A stretch of DNA of 64,000 nt from Kitasatospora gansuensis (GTDB taxonomy: Bacteria; Actinomycetota; Actinomycetes; Streptomycetales; Streptomycetaceae). Positions 50,026 to 58,911 of the stretch are shown here, piece after piece. The position numbers were made by a program, and so were the translations under genes. Location of the stretch: assembly GCF_014203705.1 (NCBI RefSeq), contig NZ_JACHJR010000001.1:7812001-7876000 (forward strand). Reading direction: 5' to 3'. How positions within the stretch are numbered: position 1 is the first letter of the stretch; every line of letters starts with the position of its first letter. Under the pieces are notes generated by a model that was not told the DNA's origin, did not search any database, and saw only the letters and a program-made list of their open reading frames with translations.

Positions 50026-50660
50026 GAGGTGGCGGTGTGCATCATGTTGGCGGTGTAGAGGAGCAGGCGGTTGTAGCGGTGCGGGACGGCGACGTCCTCG
50101 GTGAAGGAGTCGGCGGGGACGTAGCGGGTGCCGAGGGCGTCGACCAGGTTGTTGTGCGGGGCGGTGACCAGGTTGCCGCCGAGGCGGCCGCCCGGGAAGC
50201 TCTGGCGGTAGAAGCTGGTGCCGCACTGCTTGGGGACGTCGGGGTTGAGGTAGAGCACGGCGGCGTACCGGCAGAGGGCGCGGGAGTCGGTGTGCGGGCG
50301 GGGTTCGCACTCGCCCTCGCCGACCACCTGGACGCAGTTGTGGTTGAAGGTGCCGCCCTCGGCCTCGGAGCGGGCCCAGATCCGGGGTGCGCCGGTGGCC
50401 TTCCGGACCAGGCCCTCGACGTGGGCGAGTTCGGCGGGCAGCAGTCCGGGCATGGTGCGCAGGCCCGGCCAGGCCTCGGGCTTGTGCGGGTAGCCCTCGT
50501 CCCACTGCTCGACCGCCAGGCAGCGGGCCCGGATCTCGTCGATGTTGGGCAGGACGTCGTCGAGGACCCAGTAGTCACGGCCTCGGGTGGGCTTGCGGTA
50601 CGGCAGAACGGGGAGGGTGGCGTTCGGCCGACGGAGCTGTGGGGGCATGCGGTCGACCAT
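49965..50660 (-). CDS. DUF6445-type 2-oxoglutarate/Fe(II)-oxygenase-like protein
   Basis: A 231-residue double-stranded beta-helix protein. The metal triad is visible as PHTD (His-x-Asp) near residue 123 and MMHTATSYWG with the distal His near 211, followed by an Arg in LPEKRMTA that would bind 2-oxoglutarate. FNHNCVQVVGEGE precedes the first motif. This matches the DUF6445 family of putative oxygenases. ATG at 50660 is used; GTG at 50678 and ATG at 50648 are alternatives. Substrate unknown. The C-terminus overlaps the convergent gene. Confidence 0.8.
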   Translation of the reverse strand: MVDRMPPQLRRPNATLPVLPYRKPTRGRDYWVLDDVLPNIDEIRARCLAVEQWDEGYPHKPEAWPGLRTMPGLLPAELAHVEGLVRKATGAPRIWARSEAEGGTFNHNCVQVVGEGECEPRPHTDSRALCRYAAVLYLNPDVPKQCGTSFYRQSFPGGRLGGNLVTAPHNNLVDALGTRYVPADSFTEDVAVPHRYNRLLLYTANMMHTATSYWGSTLPEKRMTAVFFWMA

Positions 50661-50822
50661 AGGAGGGCGGGGCCCCACGACTCGCCCGCGAAATGGTCAA
50701 CATTCGGTCATGATGACGGCGTTCAGCCAACAGCCGAGACGGGTGACGGCGGGCGTTTCCGCTGGCCCGGACGGGCGTGTTCGATTCGTACGGGTGTTCC
50801 GCTGTCTCTATGCTGGTGCGCG

Positions 50823-51686
50823 ATGACTGCTGACCGTCGCTCTGTCCTGCGCACCGCCGCCCGGCTCGCCGCCGTGACCGCGGTCGGTGCGCTGTCCGCG
50901 TGCGCGCCGGGCCCGACCCGGGCCACGGGTGACCTGGGGCCGATCGACCCGCCGGAAGGTCCGGCCGGGTACTCGCCCCTGATCACCCGTAACCCGGCCG
51001 GGACGCCCGCCGCAACGGCCGCGCCCACGCCGGTGCCGTCGCCGCCCGCCGCCGTGGTCCCGGTGACCGCGCCGCTCGCGCCGGGGACGCCGGTCGAGGT
51101 GGTGAACGGGCCGCGCGGGCGGGCCGAGGTCGCGCTGACCTTCCACGGCGAGGGCGACCCCGCCCAGGCGACGGCGCTGCTGGAGCGGGCCGAGCAGCAC
51201 GGGGTACGGCTGACGGTGCTGGCGGTGGGCCGCTGGCTGGACCAGCAGCCGCAGATGGCGGAACGCATCCTGCGCGGTGGCCACGAACTCGGCAACCACA
51301 CCCAGAACCACCTCGACATCAACGCCATGACCCCCGATCAGGCGCACGCGGAGATAGCCGAGTGCGCCGAACGGCTGCGCAGGCTGACCGGCTCGATCGG
51401 ACGCTGGTTCCGGCCGTCGGCGACCCAGTACGCCAACGCGATGGTGCGGGAGCAGGCCCGGTTGGTGGGGTACGAGCACTGCCTGTCCTTCGACGTGGAC
51501 CCGCGTGACTACAGCGATCCGGGTGCGGACCTGCTGCAACGGCGGCTGCTCCGTTCGGTGCAGGGCGGCTCGGTGGTGGCGCTGCACATGGGCCATCAGG
51601 GCACCGTGGACGCGCTGCCCGCCGTGCTGGACGGGCTGCAGCGGCTCGGGCTGCGGCCGGTGACCGCCAGTCAGCTCTGCACCTGA
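50823..51686 (+). CDS. Polysaccharide-deacetylase lipoprotein with altered motif 1
   Basis: A 287-residue exported NodB-homology protein. The signal has RR and the lipobox LSAC (Cys near 27), then a Pro-rich linker to about residue 95. Motif 2 NHTQNH supplies the zinc His pair and RWFRPSATQ stands for motif 3. Motif 1, normally TFDDG, reads TFHGEGD, so the usual catalytic Asp is absent; this variant recurs in Streptomyces as I recall. It may still be an active metal-dependent deacylase or a binding protein. TATGCT lies 8 nt before ATG, suggesting a leaderless start. Confidence 0.88.
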   Translation: MTADRRSVLRTAARLAAVTAVGALSACAPGPTRATGDLGPIDPPEGPAGYSPLITRNPAGTPAATAAPTPVPSPPAAVVPVTAPLAPGTPVEVVNGPRGRAEVALTFHGEGDPAQATALLERAEQHGVRLTVLAVGRWLDQQPQMAERILRGGHELGNHTQNHLDINAMTPDQAHAEIAECAERLRRLTGSIGRWFRPSATQYANAMVREQARLVGYEHCLSFDVDPRDYSDPGADLLQRRLLRSVQGGSVVALHMGHQGTVDALPAVLDGLQRLGLRPVTASQLCT

Positions 51687-51727
51687 CCGGTCCGTGCGGA
51701 AGGGTCGGACGCCGCGAGGTGATCCAT

Positions 51728-51740
51728 TGACACAATGTCA
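51728..51740. promoter_or_regulatory. TGACA-N3-TGTCA palindrome with leaderless promoter
   Basis: TGACA-CAA-TGTCA lies centred about 35 bp before the start at 51769, with a -10-like TACTGT (51756-51761) ending 7 nt before that ATG. The palindrome overlaps the expected -35 position, so it is a candidate operator. Confidence 0.5.
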
Positions 51741-51768
51741 GCGACGCCGTTCCTCTACTGTGGTGAGC

Positions 51769-52050
51769 ATGACGAGCGGGGGCCCTGACAGCCCGTTACC
51801 ACGGTTCGAGGCCCCGCCCGGGTGCGCCGGGACGGCCGATTCGCCGACGGTCGGTGCCGCGCCCCGGTACGAGGCGATGCGGCTGCCGCCCGACGACCTG
51901 GGCCGCGAGGCGTGGGCGGTGGTGGACCGGCAGACCGGGCGGTGGGTGCAGGCGGGCGGGGAAATGGACGTGTACACCGCCGAGTTCGGGGCCCGGGCGT
52001 GCATCCGGCGGCTGCGGTACCTGGACGAGCTCGGCGCCCACCACGACTGA
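51769..52050 (+). CDS. Small hypothetical protein
   Basis: A 93-residue soluble protein with a disordered Pro/Gly head (1-30) and a compact alpha/beta end (EAWAVVDRQTGRWVQAGGEMDVYTAEFGARACIRRL). No family recognised; such small orphans are frequent in Streptomyces. TACTGT 7 nt before the ATG implies a leaderless mRNA, and a palindrome upstream implies regulated expression. GTG at 51763 is an alternative start. Confidence 0.7.
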   Translation: MTSGGPDSPLPRFEAPPGCAGTADSPTVGAAPRYEAMRLPPDDLGREAWAVVDRQTGRWVQAGGEMDVYTAEFGARACIRRLRYLDELGAHHD

Positions 52051-52408
52051 CCGGGTGACGTCGCCGCCGCTACGGCCGTCGCCCGTTCGGGTGAGTGACG
52101 GGTTGGGAGGTGACCATTGGTGGGAGGGCCTGGATGTGACTTCTTCCTCCCCGGCGCAGATGCGCCGCCACCGGGCCCGGCTTTCGGCGGCCACCACTTC
52201 GAGCCGGGCCGCTGCCCCGAGCAACGGCCAACCTGGCGCGGGTCCGGCTCCGGTCCGCGCGGCCGCCAGGCGTGACACCCCACCGGTACGGCCGGGATGC
52301 TGCCGGACCTGGAGCAGCGAGCGTCGGTTGCTCGGCGGCGCCGTGGTGCGCACCAGGTGGCACCAGCCGGTCTGCCCGGACTGGGCGGCGCGCTGACGCC
52401 GCGTCCGG
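52051..52408. other. Intergenic region without a clear gene
   Basis: About 360 bp between the small orphan gene (+) and the LLM oxidoreductase (-). Open frames here have poor codon bias and no recognisable similarity on either strand. It may hold decayed sequence. Confidence 0.4.
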
Positions 52409-53299
52409 TCAGGGCAGGAGCTGTGCCGCGAGCTGCCGCCACTGCCGGGTGGGCGGCGTGCCGGGCGTGGCGGTGAGCAGGTGGAGGCTGACGTGGTCGG
52501 CCCCGGCGTCGAGGTGTTCGTGGACGCGGCGGGCGATGTCCTCGGCGGTGCCGTGCGCCACGATCGCGTCGACCAGCCGGTCCTCGGGCGGGTCGATGGC
52601 CTCGTAACCCAGAGCGCGTAGCAGGGTACGGCGGTTCGGCAGGGCCGCCGCCGCGGTGTCGCGAGCCGGTGCGGCGGTGTGCGAGCGGTTTGGGCCCAGG
52701 ACGCACAGTTGGGTGACGGCGAGCATCGCGGTGGGTCCCAGGATGGCCCTGGCGGTGTGGGTGTGTGCGACCGGCATGCCCAACACGTGGGCGCCCCAGG
52801 CGCGTTCGGCCGCGAGCGCGAGCATGCCGGGGTCCTGGGCCGCCAGTACACGATGTGGTGAGGGCGCGGTGCCGGGCGGTCCGAAGGGTGCGGCGTCGAG
52901 AGCGTCCAGGTAGGCGCGCATGGTGGGCAGTGGCGGACCGAAGCGGTGGCCGCGGACCTGTTCGGCCAGGCTGGGGTGACTGTCCCAGAGCCCGAGCAGG
53001 AAGCGCCCGGGGAACGCCTCCTCAAGAGTGCGCTGAGCGGCGGCAGTTGTCACGGCATCGCGCGCGTAGATGTCCGTGCTGCCGGCCGCCACCACGATCC
53101 GCCGGGTTTGTGAGAGCAGCATCGCGGCCTGCGCCATCGCCTCGCGTCCGGCGGTCTCGGGGAACCACAGGGTGCCAAAGCCGAGGTCCTCGACGGTGGC
53201 GACGGCCTCGCGGAGGCCGGCGGCCGTGCAGTCGTCGAGTTCGCCCGCCCAGATGCCGATGCGTCCGAGTTCGGGGTGCTGGTGGTTCGTTGGTGTCAC
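52409..53299 (-). CDS. LLM-class F420-dependent oxidoreductase
   Basis: A 296-residue luciferase-like TIM-barrel oxidoreductase. IGIWAGELDDCTAAGLREAVATVEDLGFGTLWFPE is the N-terminal barrel signature, and GRFLLGLWDSHPSLAEQ with a C-terminal TAEDIARRVHEHLDAGADHVSL completes it. The fit is to the F420-dependent TIGR03620-like subgroup of actinobacteria. GTG at 53299 follows GGGAGAG. It shares a 109-bp divergent promoter region with a TetR gene, so it is probably repressed by that regulator. Confidence 0.9.
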   Translation of the reverse strand: MTPTNHQHPELGRIGIWAGELDDCTAAGLREAVATVEDLGFGTLWFPETAGREAMAQAAMLLSQTRRIVVAAGSTDIYARDAVTTAAAQRTLEEAFPGRFLLGLWDSHPSLAEQVRGHRFGPPLPTMRAYLDALDAAPFGPPGTAPSPHRVLAAQDPGMLALAAERAWGAHVLGMPVAHTHTARAILGPTAMLAVTQLCVLGPNRSHTAAPARDTAAAALPNRRTLLRALGYEAIDPPEDRLVDAIVAHGTAEDIARRVHEHLDAGADHVSLHLLTATPGTPPTRQWRQLAAQLLP

Positions 53300-53362
53300 G
53301 GTCTCTCCCGGGGTTCGCGGGCATGGGGGGAGAAGTGGGGTGCCCCTCCGTTTGGCTGTCGA

Positions 53363-53368
53363 TACAAT
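53363..53368 (+). promoter_or_regulatory. -10-like TACAAT in the tetR/LLM divergent region
   Basis: TACAAT (53363-53368) lies 41 bp before the tetR-type GTG, which has its own AGGAG. The surrounding AT-rich stretch is the only one in this 109-bp gap, so both promoters probably overlap here. Confidence 0.45.
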
Positions 53369-53408
53369 ATGGAGGACCACCCCGGTTAGCAAGCCGTCAG
53401 GAGCCCCC

Positions 53409-53996
53409 GTGCGAACGTCGAAGCGCCCGCTGCGCGCGGACGCGCAGCGCAACTACGACCGGATCCTGGCCGCCGCCGGAGCCGCCGTCGCCGCGCACGG
53501 CACCGACGCCTCCCTGGAGGAGATCGCCCGGGAGGCCGGTGTCGGATCGGCCACCCTCCACCGGCACTTCCCGTCCCGGCAGGCGCTGCTGGAAGCCGTC
53601 TTCAGGGACCGGGTGGAGACCCTCTGCGCCAAGGCCGCCGACCTGGCCATCGCCCCAGATCCGGGTGCGGCGCTGGTCAGTTGGCTGCACGCGGTCGTCG
53701 AACACGCCGCGACCAACAGGGGTCTCGGGGCGTCCCTGATGCCCGATACCGGCGAGGGCGACCCGGCGTTGGGAGAGACCTGCCACGCGATGATCGTGCA
53801 GGCCGGCGGCGAGCTGCTCGCCCGTGCGCACGACGCGCACGCGGTGCGCGCCGAGGTCACCGTCCGCGACCTGCTCCGGCTGGTCGGTGCCATCGCGCTG
53901 GCCACCGAGCACGATCCGGACGGTGCGGCCGAAGCGGGTCGGCTGCTGGCGATCGTCGTCGACGGGGTGCGCGGGAGCGGCACGGCGGAGGGCTGA
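53409..53996 (+). CDS. TetR-family regulator
   Basis: A 195-residue repressor. The N-terminal HTH is at about 10-55 (RNYDRILAAAGAAVAAHGTDASLEEIAREAGVGSATLHRHFPSRQALLEAVF). The C-terminal ligand domain is helical. GTG at 53409 follows AGGAG. It is divergent from the LLM oxidoreductase and may regulate it and itself. Inducer unknown. Confidence 0.94.
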   Translation: MRTSKRPLRADAQRNYDRILAAAGAAVAAHGTDASLEEIAREAGVGSATLHRHFPSRQALLEAVFRDRVETLCAKAADLAIAPDPGAALVSWLHAVVEHAATNRGLGASLMPDTGEGDPALGETCHAMIVQAGGELLARAHDAHAVRAEVTVRDLLRLVGAIALATEHDPDGAAEAGRLLAIVVDGVRGSGTAEG

Positions 53997-54045
53997 TCCG
54001 TCCGGCCGTCGCTTCCAGCACCGCTCCATGAGGGAGGATCAGATC

Positions 54046-54510
54046 GTGACCGAAACGCCGCAGGACCCCACGGCCACGGAGCCCGGATTCGTGGTCCAGG
54101 CGGGTGTGCACACCCTGCGTGTCACGACCCGCGCGATCGCCGACGAGATCACCGCGCTGTGGAACTCCCAGATCGGCGAGGACGCGCTCGAACGCGACTA
54201 CGCCCGCGTCGTCGAACGGGACGAACAGTGGACCGGTCCCCGGTCGGTCTGGGACCACGTCCCGGACTGCCGGACCGTCTACTACCAACTGGCCGCCGTC
54301 GAGCAGGACGGTTCGCTCAGTGGGGAGTGGGCCGGGCAACGGCTGCGCTGGGAGTTCGAGTCCGGCTCGTACACCGCGCTGCCCTGCCGGATCCGGATCG
54401 AGAAGCAGCCCCGCGGCTGTACCGAGGTCGAGGCCCAGGGCACCGACCCGGTGGAGGTGGCGGCGGGCTTCGCCTCAGCGCTCGGTCAGGCGCGCGAGCA
54501 GCTGTCCTGA
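54046..54510 (+). CDS. Hypothetical protein downstream of tetR-type gene
   Basis: A 154-residue soluble protein. FVVQAGVHTLRVTTRAIADEITALWNSQIGEDALERDYARVVERDEQW is helical and the rest beta-rich; no family recognised. GTG at 54046 has GGGAGG 8 nt upstream and is preferred to ATG at 54028. It ends 7 bp from the convergent FAD oxidoreductase and lies about 50 bp after tetR on the same strand. Confidence 0.7.
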   Translation: MTETPQDPTATEPGFVVQAGVHTLRVTTRAIADEITALWNSQIGEDALERDYARVVERDEQWTGPRSVWDHVPDCRTVYYQLAAVEQDGSLSGEWAGQRLRWEFESGSYTALPCRIRIEKQPRGCTEVEAQGTDPVEVAAGFASALGQAREQLS

Positions 54511-54516
54511 CCGAAG

Positions 54517-55770
54517 TCACCGGTGGTGCAGCGCAGTTGCCCGGCGGTGCCTGATGTTGACGGCCGATGCCTTGGCCACTGCCACGGGGTTGAGGAAGCG
54601 CAGTGGACCGATCAGCCGGGATCCGAACATGTGCATGTGGCGCGCCAGCGACTGATCGCGGGCTGCCGCCGAGAACATCAGCCGCTCCAAGGGGTTGAAC
54701 GGGCGGGCCTTGGCGAAGTCGGCGGCCAGCTGCTGGTGACCGCGCAGCCGGCGCTGGTGGGTGCGGGCGTACAGTGCGAGCGACTTGTCGAGGTCGCCCC
54801 GACCGGTTGCGGCCGTGGCGACCGCCGTTGTCAGCCAGTGCGCGGACTGCAGGGCCCATCCGCAGCCCACGCCCCACAGGGGGTCGCCGGTCAGGGCGGC
54901 GTCGCCGATGAGCGCGACGCCCGGTGCGGTCGGCCTGCGGCTGTGCAGGGGGTAGTCGAGAAAGCCGGTGATCTTCGAGATGCGCTCGGCGGAGTCGATC
55001 GGCGGCGCCTCGGGCAGGGCGCGGACGAAGGCGAGGAAGCTGCCCTCCAGGTCCTCCCGGAAGTCCGGCAATCGCTTCTTGTCCGGGAGCACCGCGACGA
55101 CCGTCACCCCGTCGTCGTTGGGGAACGCGTACGCCATGTCGGGCTCGAGGAACCAGGTGTGGGCGATCCCGCCGTGCAGCGGAAGGTTGCGGAAGTGCGC
55201 GAAGTAGGCGAACCGGGTGTTCTCGTGCAGCCGAGCGGGCACCTCGGCGAGCTTCGCCACGGCCGAGTCCCTGCCGTCGGCACCGACCACCAGGCGGGCC
55301 CGGATCTCGCGCTCGCCCTGCGGTGTCGTCACCCGCACCCCCGCGGTACGCCCGGCTTCCCGGAGCAGCCCGGTGACCTGGTGGCCGAGGAGCAGTTCGA
55401 CGCCGGGGGTCTCCGCCGCTCGGGCCCTGATCAGCGGGTCGAGGGTGCTGCGCCGCACGTTGTACGCGTACGGCAGCTCGGCGCCCTTCGGCTCGATCCA
55501 TCCCCAACGGGTGTACCAGCGCGCCTCGTTGCGGACGGCCCCCGCCTGCTCGAGCGCGGGGACGAGGCCGAGTTCGTCCAGCACCGGGTAGGCGTTGGCC
55601 GTGAGGGAGTGGGTGCAGAGCACCTTGTACGCCTCGGGATCCGAGCGGCGTTCCAGCAGTGCGACGCGGGCACCGCGGCGGGCGAGCAGGATCGCCGCGG
55701 TGCTGCCGGCGAGACTGGCTCCGCTGATGACGACGTCGTAGTCGTACTGCGCGCTCTCAGGCTCGGTCAT
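54517..55770 (-). CDS. FAD-dependent oxidoreductase (geranylgeranyl-reductase/halogenase-like)
   Basis: A 417-residue flavoprotein. The FAD-binding motif is VVISGASLAGSTAAILLARRGARVALLER at the N-terminus, the DG motif is VVGADGRDSAVAKLAE, and GVALIGDAALTGDPLWGVGCGWALQSA is the GD motif. This outline fits the geranylgeranyl-reductase/flavin monooxygenase group; without the WxWxIP halogenase motif, halogenation is unlikely. TACCGT lies 7 nt before ATG, suggesting a leaderless start. Substrate unknown. Confidence 0.88.
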   Translation of the reverse strand: MTEPESAQYDYDVVISGASLAGSTAAILLARRGARVALLERRSDPEAYKVLCTHSLTANAYPVLDELGLVPALEQAGAVRNEARWYTRWGWIEPKGAELPYAYNVRRSTLDPLIRARAAETPGVELLLGHQVTGLLREAGRTAGVRVTTPQGEREIRARLVVGADGRDSAVAKLAEVPARLHENTRFAYFAHFRNLPLHGGIAHTWFLEPDMAYAFPNDDGVTVVAVLPDKKRLPDFREDLEGSFLAFVRALPEAPPIDSAERISKITGFLDYPLHSRRPTAPGVALIGDAALTGDPLWGVGCGWALQSAHWLTTAVATAATGRGDLDKSLALYARTHQRRLRGHQQLAADFAKARPFNPLERLMFSAAARDQSLARHMHMFGSRLIGPLRFLNPVAVAKASAVNIRHRRATALHHR

Positions 55771-55950
55771 GTACGGAACGGTACTGGCACCTACTCGCGG
55801 GTATCAATGGCTGGATCGTACCGCCGAGCGTCGGAAGTCCTTTCCGGGGCGGGGTTTCTGACGGATGTCGACCTCCCGAACGGTGCCGAGCTGCGGATCG
55901 CCAAGCTGAGCCTGATCGGTGGGGTCGGGCCGCTCGCGGAGGTCGGAGGA

Positions 55951-55979
55951 GGTGGTGGGGCAGGAGTTGCCCCACCACC
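55951..55979 (-). terminator. Terminator of the GH5 gene
   Basis: A 12-bp stem, GGTGGTGGGGCA (55951-55962) with its complement (55968-55979), and 5-nt loop lie 14 bp past the cellulase stop. Confidence 0.7.
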
Positions 55980-55992
55980 GGGGGCCGGAGGG

Positions 55993-57792
55993 TCAGGCGG
56001 CCGTGCAGGTGAGCGTCGGGGCCGCGTTGCTGCCCGTCCAGGTGCCCTGCAGGCCGAAGCTGGTCGAACTGCCGGGTGCGAGCGTGCCGTTGTAGGACAG
56101 GCTGGTCGCGGTGACCGTGCCTGCCGCCTGCTGGACGGTGGCGTTCCAGGAGCTGGTGAGCTGCTGGCCGTTCGGCCAAGTCCAGCGCACCGTCCAGGAG
56201 TTGGTGGCGGCGGTGGCGGTCACCGTGACGCTGGCGGTGAAGCCGGGGGTCCACTGGTTGTCCAGGTGCCAGCCGGCCGTGCAGCCCGCGCTGCCGCCGC
56301 CGCTGCCGCTGGTGGTGGCGTTCACGGCGGTGGAGGACGCCGAGACGTTGCCCGCCGCGTCCCTGGCCCGCACCGTGTACGCGTACGCGGTGGCGGCGGT
56401 CAGCCCGGAGTCGGTGTACGTGGTGCCGGTGGCCGGGCCGGCCAGGGTGGTGCCGCGGTAGACGTCGTACCCGGTGACGCCGACGTTGTCGGTCGAGGCG
56501 GTCCAGGAGAGCGAGACGGAGTTCGCGGTGCTGCCGGTCACGGTGAGGCCGGTGGGTACGGACGGCGCCTGCACGTCACCGCCCCCGCCGCCGACCGGGC
56601 CGAAGCCGGGCGCCTTGACGTCCGCCAGGTAGGCGTCCTTGGTGGTGTTGACGGTGGTCCAGTCGTCGTTCAGGATCCCTCCGGTGTCACCGGAGTTGGG
56701 GTTCCAGGACCAGAACGTCCAGCTGATGCTGTCGGCCCCGTACTGGGCCGTCGGCCGCATGTACTGCACCAGCGCCTTCAGCCACTTCTGATCGACCGTC
56801 GACTGCAGGGTGGTGCCGAACTCGCCGACCCAGACCGGCGCGATGTTCTGCTGGAACAGGTAACCCCAGTTGCGGTCCCAGACGCCCGGCATGTTGGCCG
56901 GGAACGACGGGTCGCTGAACCAGCTCTGCTGGGCCACGCTGGTCGCGTAGTCGTGCACGGAGTAGACCAGCCGGTTGGCCACGTTCAGCCGGACCGGGTA
57001 CTGGGCGGCGCCCTGGAGGTTGCCGCCCCACCAGTACGAGCTGCCGTTGAAGGTCTGGTTGCCCTCGACGAAGACCAGCAGCTGCGGGTTGGCGGCCAGC
57101 ACCGCGTTGCCGGCCCGCTCGGCGGCCAGCCGCCAGTCCAGCGCGGGGTCACCGCAGCCCCAACAGGCCGGGTCGTGCGGCTCGTTGTGCAGGTCGATGC
57201 CGATCACGGCCGGCTTGCCCACGTACCGGGAGGCCAGGCTGCTGAGGTGGCTGATCCAGGTCGACTCGGGCACGGCGGCGGTGTACCAGAGCGCCGACTG
57301 CCCGTTGGAGTCCGGACGGTGGCGGTCGAGGATCACCTTGAGCCCAGCGGTCCCGGCCTGGTCGACGATCTTGTCCATCACCTGGAGTGAGTTCAGGCCT
57401 TGAAGATCGGCGTTCATGCCGCCCGAGGTGTTGAGGCTGACCGGTGAGGTGCCCTTGAAGAGGTCGTCGCTGTAGGGCAGCCGGATGGTGTTGTACCCGA
57501 GGGACTTGATCTGGTCGATCATGCTCTTGTAGTCCCGGGACCAGAGCCCGTGCGGGACGTAGTTGGCGGTCTCGAAGCCGAACCAGTTGAGGCCGGCGAT
57601 CCGGACGGGGTGGTTGCCCTCGTCGAGCAGCTGGCGGCCGCTGGTGTGCCAGTAGCCGGAGCCGATGGCAGTGGTAGCGGCGCCGGCTGCGGGCGCGGCG
57701 GCCTGGGCGGTGGTGGTGGGGGCGATGAGCGCGGTTGACGCGAGGGCGATGGTCAGCAGGGCATCGCGCAGGCGGCGTACGGGGTGGAGCAC
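55993..57792 (-). CDS. Secreted GH5 cellulase with FN3 and CBM2
   Basis: A 599-residue exported beta-1,4-glucanase. The signal peptide ends near AQAAAP (about 30). The GH5 barrel (about 40-395) has the acid/base Glu in DLHNEPHD (near 203) and nucleophile Glu in WVGEFGTTL (near 322). A fibronectin type III module (about 405-490) and a C-terminal family 2 cellulose-binding module (CTAGWHLDNQWTPGFTASV to the end) follow. GTG at 57792 has AGAGGA upstream. A CebR box lies 50 bp upstream, so it belongs to the cellobiose-induced cellulose regulon. Confidence 0.96.
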   Translation of the reverse strand: MLHPVRRLRDALLTIALASTALIAPTTTAQAAAPAAGAATTAIGSGYWHTSGRQLLDEGNHPVRIAGLNWFGFETANYVPHGLWSRDYKSMIDQIKSLGYNTIRLPYSDDLFKGTSPVSLNTSGGMNADLQGLNSLQVMDKIVDQAGTAGLKVILDRHRPDSNGQSALWYTAAVPESTWISHLSSLASRYVGKPAVIGIDLHNEPHDPACWGCGDPALDWRLAAERAGNAVLAANPQLLVFVEGNQTFNGSSYWWGGNLQGAAQYPVRLNVANRLVYSVHDYATSVAQQSWFSDPSFPANMPGVWDRNWGYLFQQNIAPVWVGEFGTTLQSTVDQKWLKALVQYMRPTAQYGADSISWTFWSWNPNSGDTGGILNDDWTTVNTTKDAYLADVKAPGFGPVGGGGGDVQAPSVPTGLTVTGSTANSVSLSWTASTDNVGVTGYDVYRGTTLAGPATGTTYTDSGLTAATAYAYTVRARDAAGNVSASSTAVNATTSGSGGGSAGCTAGWHLDNQWTPGFTASVTVTATAATNSWTVRWTWPNGQQLTSSWNATVQQAAGTVTATSLSYNGTLAPGSSTSFGLQGTWTGSNAAPTLTCTAA

Positions 57793-57841
57793 GTCGCGGG
57801 TCCTCTCTGGTACGGGCCCGGCAGGGGGTGGCGGCCAGCCA

Positions 57842-57855
57842 TGGGAGCGCTCCCA
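57842..57855. promoter_or_regulatory. CebR operator box
   Basis: TGGGAGCGCTCCCA is a perfect 14-bp palindrome identical to the consensus bound by CebR, the LacI-family repressor of cellulase genes in Streptomyces. It lies 50 bp before the GH5 start. Confidence 0.93.
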
Positions 57856-58037
57856 TGATGGGGAAGGACTGGACGCCGTGCGGTGCTGCCGGGGTGGGGG
57901 ACGGCGGCCCGTAGGGTGGGGGCGGGCATGCCGGGTGTGGCGGGGTCCAGTGAATCCATGGAGCGTCGAGGCGTCAAGAGGCCGTTCAGTATTCGCCAGT
58001 TGAACGCGGAGCGGCTGCGGCCGGACAGGAGTGCAGG

Positions 58038-58904
58038 GTGAGCGGGCAGCAGGGCGGGGCGGCTTGGGTGGTGCGTACGGGCGAACGTCCCGGCACCGCG
58101 GGGAAGTTGACCGAGGATCACGTCGTCGTGCTGCCGGACGCGGTGATCGTCCTCGACGGGGTGTCCACGGTGAGCGGCGACGAACCCCGGGGTGGCTGGT
58201 ACGCCCGTACCCTCGGTGCGTGGCTGGCCCGCGAACTCGACGGCGGCGGGGACCCGGACCTGCGGGTGGTGCTGGCCGAGGCGATACGCGCGGTCGCCGC
58301 CGAGCACCGGCTGCTCCCGGGCCGGAGCCCGGCCGCCACCGTGGCGGTGCTGCGCCGCGCCGGCGACCGGCTGGACGCGGCGGTGCTCGGCGACAGCCCC
58401 GTCGTGGCGTACGGCCGAGACGGCTCGGTGCACGAGCTGCGGGACGACCGCCTCGCCGACCTGGTCGCACCCCGGCCGCAGCTGGCCGAGTACCGAAGCC
58501 GGCTGGCCGCCGGGTCCGGCTTCGACGCCCGTCATCGCGAACTCATGCTGGAGCTCCGGGAGTTCCAGTACACGGTGATCAACCGCGAGGGCGGCTACTG
58601 GATCGCGGAGGCGGATCCGGCGGCCGGGCTGCACGCCCGGACCGCGTCCTGGCCGCTGGCCGAACTCGGTGACCTGGTGCTGGCCACCGACGGGGTCAGC
58701 TCACTGGTGGACGACTACCGGCTGGCCGACTGGACCACCCTGCTGGAGGACTGCCGGCGGGCGGGCCCGCAGTGGCTGGTCGACGCGGTGCACGAGGCCG
58801 AGGCGGGGGACCGGGGCGCGGTGAAGTGGCCGCGCGGGAAGATCCACGACGACAAGGCACTGGCCCACGTCAGGCTCAACGAGCTGACTGAACAGCACAT
58901 TTGA
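58038..58904 (+). CDS. PP2C-family protein phosphatase
   Basis: A 288-residue metal-dependent Ser/Thr phosphatase. Metal-binding Asp residues are in VIVLDGVST, AAVLGDSPV, LATDGVSSL and IHDDKAL, in the expected PP2C order. No membrane helix. GTG at 58038 follows AGGAG. It shares the intergenic gap with the CebR box and is convergent with the serine hydrolase gene. It may act on protein kinases elsewhere. Confidence 0.9.
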   Translation: MSGQQGGAAWVVRTGERPGTAGKLTEDHVVVLPDAVIVLDGVSTVSGDEPRGGWYARTLGAWLARELDGGGDPDLRVVLAEAIRAVAAEHRLLPGRSPAATVAVLRRAGDRLDAAVLGDSPVVAYGRDGSVHELRDDRLADLVAPRPQLAEYRSRLAAGSGFDARHRELMLELREFQYTVINREGGYWIAEADPAAGLHARTASWPLAELGDLVLATDGVSSLVDDYRLADWTTLLEDCRRAGPQWLVDAVHEAEAGDRGAVKWPRGKIHDDKALAHVRLNELTEQHI

Positions 58905-58911
58905 CGGTGAA

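Noticed and set aside
52051..52408. Several overlapping open frames in the gap before the LLM oxidoreductase
   Set aside because: None shows codon bias, ribosome site or recognisable motif on either strand.
54517..55770. Flavin-dependent halogenase
   Set aside because: The FAD motifs fit, but no WxWxIP halogenase signature is present.
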